From CAVRTM01 sp963696105 (GTDB lineage Bacteria > Actinomycetota > Actinomycetes > Actinomycetales > Dermatophilaceae), in contig CAVOIP010000002.1 of the NCBI GenBank assembly GCA_963696105.1, forward strand, positions 434,001 through 498,000: a stretch of DNA of 64,000 nt, written 5' to 3'. The notes beneath the pieces are model-generated. The model searched no databases and had not been told where the DNA came from. It saw only the letters and a program-made list of their open reading frames with translations. This document shows positions 57,453-64,000 of this stretch, piece after piece. A program made the translations under genes and the position numbers. Each line of letters opens with the position of its first letter. Position 1 is the stretch's first letter.

Positions 57453-60400
57453 TCAGCCCTCGATGGCGTCCATCGCCTTGTAGATCCGTTTCTCCGACAC
57501 CGGGTGCGCGGTGCCGAGCGTCTGGGCGAACAGGCTGACCCGCAGCTCCTCGACCATCCACCGCAGCTCGACCACGTCAGGGTCGGTACGGCGCGCCGGC
57601 GGCAGCTCCGCGAGCAGGCCGGCCCGTTCGTGCTCGACCCGCTCGACCACGGCGCTCCGCTCGGCGTCCCGGGCGACCTCGCCGGGGACCTTGTCCTGGC
57701 GGACCCGCATCGCGCGCAGATAGCGCTCGAGGTGGCGCAGCCGCCCGAAGCCGGTGTCGGCCACGAAACCGGGGCGCACCAGCGCCCGCAGCTGCCGCTC
57801 CATGTCCGCGCGAGCCGGGGCGAGGACGGGGCTGGACAGCGCGGCCTGGCCCAGCTCGACCTCACGCGCCCGCACGAGCACCGGCTCCACGAGCTCGATG
57901 ACCTCGATCACCCTGGCCACGACGCCGCGGCGGACGGCGGCGAGGGTGTCCTCGAAGTCCTCGGGCGTCAGCACGGAGCCGCCGGGACGCTCGGCGACGA
58001 TCGAGTCGACCGCGCAGGCGAGGCAGTCGTCCAGCAGAGCCGGCACGCTGCCGTGGGGGTTGTTGCCCAGCGCCAGCTTCTGCGCGTTGGACAACAGCGC
58101 GAGCACCCGCTTCCACGGTGCGGTCGTGTTGAGCAGCAACAGTCTTCGCACACCGAGCCTGGTGGCGTGGTCACGCTCGGACTGGGTGGGCAGGACCTCG
58201 ACCGAGACGCTGTCGCCGTGGTCGACGACCGAGGGGAAACCCTGGATCACCCGTTCGCCGCGGCGCTGCTCGAACGTCGCCGGCAGCGGCCCGAAGCTCC
58301 ACTGCGACAGGCCCTGCCGCTCCACCGCGCCCGCCGCCTGCGCCATCGTCTGGCGCATCTGCGGAGCGAGGCGGTCCTGCAGCGCCCGCAGGTCCTTGCC
58401 CTCGGCCAGCACCCTGCCGGAGCGGTCCTCGACGCGGAACGTGATGCGCAGGTGGTCCGGCACCCGGGTCCAGTCCCACTCCTGCGCGTCGACCCCGAAA
58501 CCGGTGCGGGCCTTGAGCGCACGGCCCAGCTCGTCGGTGATCCACGCGCCCGCGGACGCGTCGCTGTCGGCCAGCGCGGCCTGGGCGTGGTCCGGCGTCG
58601 GGACGAAGTGCCGGCGGGTGGCCTTGGGCAGCGACTTCAGCAGGGCGGTCGCGAGGTCCTGGCGCAGTCCGGGCACCTGCCAGTCGAACCCGACGTCGAC
58701 GACCTGGTTGAGCACGTCGACCGGGATGTGCACCGTGACGCCGTCGGCCTCGGCGCCGGGCTCGAACTGGTAGGTCACCGGCAGGCTGAGCGCGCCCTGC
58801 TCCCAGACCTGCGGGTAGTCCTCGGCGCTCGACCGCACCCGCGTCGTCGCTGACGAGCAGGTCCTCGGTGAACGTCAGCAGGTCGGGCTGCTCGCGGCCG
58901 GCCTTCTTCCACCACGAGTCGAAGTGGCGCACGGACACGACGTCGGCCGGCAGCCGCTCGTCGTAGAACTCCACCAGCGTCTCGTCGTCGACGAGGATGT
59001 CGCGGCGCCGGGCGCGGTGCTCGAGCTCGCTCGAGCCGCTGCGATGCAGCGCGCGGTTGTCGTGGAAGAAGCGGTGGTGGGTGTCCCACTCGCCGTCCAC
59101 CAGGGCGTGGCGGATGAACAGCTCCCGCGACTCCTCGGGGTCGACCCGGGCGTAGTTCACCTGGCGCCCCACGACGAGGGGTACGCCGTACAGCGTGACC
59201 TTCTCGAGGGCCACCGCGGCGCCACGGCGCTTCTCCCAGTGCGGCTCGCTGTAGCTGCGCTTGACCAGGTGCCCGGCCAGCCGCTCGACCCACTCCGGGT
59301 CGATGCGGGCGTTGACGCGGGCCCAGAGCCGGGTGGTCTCGACGAGCTCGGCCGACCATCACCCACTGCGGCTGCTTCTTGAACAGCGCCGAGCCGGGCG
59401 AGATGCCGAAGCGGGCGTTGCGCGCGCCGATGTACTCGCGCTTCTCGACGTCGCGGAGCCCGATGTGCGACAGCAGCCCGGCGAGCAGCGACTGGTGGAT
59501 GCGGTCGGCGTCGGCCTCGTCGGAGTTCAGCTGCAGGTCGAGGGACTTGCACGCGGCCTGCAGCTGGCTGTGCAGGTCCTGCCACTCGCGGATCCGCAGG
59601 TAGTGCAGGTACTCCGCGCTTGCACATCCGGCGGAACGCGCTGCCGGACAGCTCCCGCTGCTGCTCCTGGACGTAGCGCCACAGGTTCAGCAGCGCGAGG
59701 AAGTCCGAGTGCTCGTCGGCGAACCGGCGCGTGCTGCTCGTCCGCCTGCTGGCGCTTGTCCATCGGCCGCTCGCGCGGGTCCTGGATCGACAGGGCCGCC
59801 ACGATGACGAGCACCTCGCGCAGCGCCCCGTTGGCCTCCGCCTCGAGCACCATCCGCGCCAGCCGCGGGTCGACCGGCAGCGCCGCGATCTTGCGGCCGG
59901 TGGCGGTGAGCCGTTTGCGGGGGTCGCTCGAGCCGGCGTCGATGGCACCCAGCTCCTCGAGCAGCCGCACGCCGTCGCTGATCTGGCGGGGGTCCGGCGG
60001 CTCGACGAACGGGAAGCGCGGCGATGTCGCCCAGCCCGAGCGCGGTCATCTGCAGGATGACCGAGGCCAGGTTGGTGCGCAGGATCTCCGGGTCGGTGAA
60101 CTCGGGCCGGGACTCGAAGTCCTCCTCGGAGTAGAGGCGGATGCAGATCCCGTCGGCGACGCGGCCGCAGCGGCCGGCCCGCTGATTGGCGCTGGCCTGC
60201 GAGATCGGCTCGATCGGCAGCCGCTGCACCTTGGTCCGCTGGCTGTAGCGGGAGATCCGCGCGGTGCCGGCGTCGACGACGTAGCGGATGCCCGGCACGG
60301 TCAGCGACGTCTCGGCCACGTTGGTGGCGAGCACGATCCGCCGCCCGGTGTGCCGGCCGAAGACGCGGTGCTGCTCCGCGGCGGAGAGCCGGCGCGTACA

Positions 60401-61341
60401 GCGGCAGGATCTCGGTGTGCGGCAGCGACAGGCCCTCGAGGCGCGTCGGCGGCGTCACGGATCTCGCGCTCGCCCGAGAGGAAGACGAGGATGTCACCGC
60501 CGCCCTCGGTCCAGAGCTCCTCGACCGCCAGGCCGATGCCCGTGACCTGGTCGCGGTCGTCCTCGGGGTCGCCCCCGCCGAGGGGACGGTAGCGGACCTC
60601 GACCGGGTAGGTGCGGCCCGAGACCTCGATGATCGGCGCCGGCGTGCCGTTGCTGGCGAAGTGCTCGGCGAAGCGCTCGGGGTCGATCGTCGCCGAGGTG
60701 ATGATCAGCTTGAGGTCGGGGCGGCGCGGCAGCAGCTGCTTGAGGTAGCCGAGCAGGAAGTCGATGTTGAGGCTGCGCTCGTGCGCCTCGTCGAGGATGA
60801 TCGTGTCGTAGCGGCGCAGGTCACGGTCGCGCTGCAGCTCGGCCAGCAGGATGCCGTCGGTCATCACCTTGACCAGCGTGTCGCTCGTGGAGTGGTCGGT
60901 GAAGCGGACCTGGTAGCCGACGGCGTCGCCGAGCTCGGTGTCCAGCTCCTCGGCGATCCGCTCGGCCACCGTCCGCGCCGCGATCCGCCGGGGCTGGGTG
61001 TGCCCGATGGTGCCCTCGATGCCCCGGCCGAGCTCGAGGCAGATCTTGGGGATCTGGGTGGTCTTCCCCGACCCGGTCTCCCCCGCGACGATCACCACCT
61101 GGTGCTCGCGGATCGCGGCCGCGATGTCCTCCTTGCGCCCGACGACCGGCAGGTCCTCGGGATAGCTGACCTCCGGCACGAGGGCGCGACGACGCGCCAT
61201 CCGCGCCTCGCGCACCTCGGGAGCCTCCCGGGCCTCGCGGGCTCGGGCCGGACCGCTGGGCCGGCCCCCGGACGCGCCGCGCCCCCGACCCCGCCCCCGG
61301 CCGCGGGCGCGCGCGGGCTGGGGCGCACGCTCGGGGGACAT
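57453..61341 (-). pseudogene. hrpA: HrpA-type DEAH ATP-dependent RNA helicase with seven frameshifts
   Basis: DEAH-box helicase of the HrpA family. The first segment (start near 61341) has an Arg/Gly/Pro-rich tail, Walker A AGETGSGKTTQIPK, LDEAHERSLN and SATIDPERF. Reading then shifts by one extra base near 60440, 60392, 60023, 59731, 59621, 59356 and 58842, with each following piece continuing the family (LEGLSLPHTEILPLYA; NVAETSLTVPGIRYVVD; VEPPDP; RFADEHSDFLALLNLW; EYLHYLRIREWQ; VETTRLWARVN; SSAEDYPQVWEQG). The C-terminal 461 codons are intact to 57453. Corrected, about 1290 residues results, normal for HrpA. No premature stops or deletions occur otherwise. Whether the gene is decayed or wrongly sequenced is unresolved; the start is uncertain (61341 or a GTG at 61365). 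Confidence 0.85.
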
Positions 61342-61383
61342 GTCCTCAAGGATAAGCCGGGGCACGCGGCGCCGCTCGCGCCG

Positions 61384-62397
61384 TCACCGGCCCGCGGCGC
61401 CCCGCTCGCTGTCGAGCATGGCCATCTGGTCGGCGCCGTACCGGGTGCCGGCCACGGCGGAGGCCGGCACGGCCTGCTCGATCGCCGCCAGGTCCTGCGC
61501 GGACAGGGGAAGGTCCAGCGCGCCCAGCGCCTCGGCGAGGCGGTCCCGCCGGCGGGCCCCGACGAGCGGCACGATGTCCTCCCCGCGGGAGAGCACCCAC
61601 GCGATGGCCGCCTGCGCGACGGTCGCGCCCCGGCTCTCCGCGACACCTCTCAACGCCTCCACGAGCCGCAGGTTCTGCTGCAGGTTCTCGCCCTGGAAGC
61701 GGGGGCTGTGCGTGCGGAAGTCGGTGGCCGCGGTCTGCCGGTCGGGCGCCCAGTGGCCGCTGAGCAGACCGCGGGACAGGACGCCGTACGCCGTGATGGC
61801 GATGCCCAGCTCGCGGGCGACCGGGAGGATCTCCTGCTCGATGCCGCGCGAGACGAGGGAGTACTCGATCTGCAGGTCGGTCACCGGGTGGACCGCGTGG
61901 GCGCGGCGGAGCGTGTCAGCGCCCACCTCGGACAGTCCGATGTGGCGGACGTAGCCCGCCTGCACCATCTCTGCGACGGCACCGATGGTGTCCTCGATCG
62001 GCACGTGGGGGTCGAGCCGGGCGGGACGGTAGACGTCGACGTGGTCGCTGCCGAGCCGGCGCAGGGTGTAGGCCAGCGCGCTCTTCACCGCGGCCGGTCG
62101 CGCGTCGTACCCGAGCCAGCGGCCGTCCGGCCCGCGCAGGGCACCGAACTTCACGCTCACCGCGACCTGCTCGCGGTCCCGCCCGCGGAGGGCCTCGCGG
62201 ATGAGCAGCTCGTTCGCGCCCGCGCCGTAGAAGTCACCGGTGTCCAGCAGCGTGATGCCGGCGTCGAGGGCGGCGCGGATGGTCGCGACGCTCTCCGCGT
62301 CGTCGGCGGGGCCGTAGAGGTCGGACATGCCCATGCACCCCAGACCGAGGGCCGAGACGGTGGGTCCGGTGCGGCCCAGGGAACGTGAGGTCAGCAT
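61384..62397 (-). CDS. Aldo/keto reductase
   Basis: NAD(P)H-dependent (alpha/beta)8-barrel oxidoreductase of 337 residues, AKR13-like. Signature LGLGCMGMSDLYGPADD at the start, catalytic Asp and Tyr in LLDTGDFYGAGANELLI (about 50-66), catalytic Lys in AVSVKFGALRG (about 84), and the coenzyme-binding IGLSEVGADTLRRA and PLVGARRRDRLAEAL. The expected catalytic histidine (YxxHR) reads YRPARLDP, so His is replaced by Ala; relatives I recall share this. ATG at 62397. It follows metY by 163 nt with a terminator between and converges with hrpA on the same strand, so it is probably transcribed alone. Confidence 0.9.
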   Translation of the reverse strand: MLTSRSLGRTGPTVSALGLGCMGMSDLYGPADDAESVATIRAALDAGITLLDTGDFYGAGANELLIREALRGRDREQVAVSVKFGALRGPDGRWLGYDARPAAVKSALAYTLRRLGSDHVDVYRPARLDPHVPIEDTIGAVAEMVQAGYVRHIGLSEVGADTLRRAHAVHPVTDLQIEYSLVSRGIEQEILPVARELGIAITAYGVLSRGLLSGHWAPDRQTAATDFRTHSPRFQGENLQQNLRLVEALRGVAESRGATVAQAAIAWVLSRGEDIVPLVGARRRDRLAEALGALDLPLSAQDLAAIEQAVPASAVAGTRYGADQMAMLDSERGAAGR

Positions 62398-62510
62398 GCG
62401 GTGCGCCTTTCGCGAGGGGACCAGGTCGTGCGAGTCGACCGTTGACAGCTCCCACCCTCGCTCACGCGCCGTCGCACCGCCCGGTGGCGTCGCCCCGCTC
62501 GGTGACGTCG

Positions 62511-62547
62511 CGGGGCCCGGCCGCGCGGTGTGCACGACCGGGCCCCG
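62511..62547 (-). terminator. Terminator hairpin after metY
   Basis: CGGGGCCCGG (62511-62520) pairs with CCGGGCCCCG (62538-62547) over a 17-nt loop, 13 nt after the metY stop at 62561. No T-run follows. It separates metY from the aldo/keto reductase gene. Confidence 0.65.
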
Positions 62548-62560
62548 GAAGGGTCACGGC

Positions 62561-63886
<1,326 letters not shown>

Positions 63887-63948
63887 GGGGATCCGTCGCC
63901 TTTCGGTGCCTGTGCGTGTCGTCGTACGTCGCGACGGATGCCCGCGGC

Positions 63949-63966
63949 GCACCTGAGGTCAGGTGC
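63949..63966 (-). promoter_or_regulatory. Palindromic hairpin upstream of metY
   Basis: GCACCTGA (63949-63956) and TCAGGTGC (63959-63966) form an 8-bp perfect inverted repeat with a 2-nt spacer, 63 nt before the metY start. As DNA it could be an operator; as RNA a small hairpin in the leader. The window ends 34 nt further on, so the promoter and any riboswitch are not fully visible. Confidence 0.35.
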
Positions 63967-64000
63967 GGGGCCAGGACGTGGGCGCCCGCGCTTGCGCCGC

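Noticed and set aside
60415..62388. Plus-strand open frame of 657 codons opposite hrpA and the aldo/keto reductase
   Set aside because: Antisense shadow; helicase motifs on the minus strand cover the same DNA.

Overview
The window is about 72 % G+C with dense, short-spaced genes. Its content points to a Gram-positive actinobacterium: a mraZ-to-divIVA division and cell-wall cluster with SepF and a Wag31-type DivIVA, an F420-type (deazaflavin) oxidoreductase, a PAC2-family protein, DUF4192 and DUF1206 proteins, and a SAM-IV type riboswitch. The MurE ligase has the DNPRSEDP motif, which predicts diaminopimelate-type peptidoglycan. A Dermatophilaceae/Intrasporangiaceae-like member of the Micrococcales fits, but that is inference. 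No tRNA, rRNA, CRISPR array, transposase or integrase is seen; it reads as ordinary chromosome.

Region 1 (1-19600, minus strand) is a complete dcw cluster: mraZ, rsmH, ftsL, ftsI, murE, murF, mraY, murD, ftsW, murG, murC, ftsQ, ftsZ, pgeF, yggS-type gene, sepF, YggT-family gene and divIVA (cut by the window edge). From murE to ftsQ every junction is a 4-nt stop/start overlap. A MraZ-type operator and promoter lie at 19565-19600, a long stem-loop lies between mraZ and rsmH, a separate promoter probably serves ftsZ, and a 22-bp perfect hairpin follows ftsZ.

Region 2 (19862-26737, plus) holds a moxR / DUF58 / transglutaminase operon, with a one-base insertion in the Walker A motif of moxR, and a secreted zinc metallopeptidase. 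Region 3 (26779-31500, minus) is a LacI-controlled sugar ABC importer without its own ATPase: binding protein, two permeases, a small membrane protein and the LacI regulator, with a LacI operator in the promoter.

Region 4 (31545-43951) is mixed: F420-type oxidoreductase, VOC protein, amidase, short-chain fatty acid transporter, the primary sigma factor, a HhH-GPD protein, a universal stress protein, metX behind a SAM-IV riboswitch, DUF4192 and DUF1232 proteins, and an ATP-dependent DNA ligase. Region 5 (44059-50269) has a rhodanese and a SufE protein separated by a 53-bp tandem repeat, a secreted SGNH hydrolase, a divergent family-A DNA polymerase, a DUF1206 protein and a flavodoxin-like protein.

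Region 6 (50588-55108) looks like an inducible acetamidase/formamidase module: fmdA (frameshifted), an in-frame FmdB-PAC2 reading frame, an AmiC-like sensor without signal peptide and a divergent MarR regulator. Region 7 (55211-64000) has a TetR/MFS efflux pair with a clear operator, an HrpA-type helicase broken by seven frameshifts, an aldo/keto reductase and metY. All nine frameshifts found (one in moxR, one in fmdA, seven in hrpA) are single extra C/G bases in otherwise well-conserved genes. Uncorrected sequencing error is the leading explanation and should be excluded before any of the three genes is called dead.
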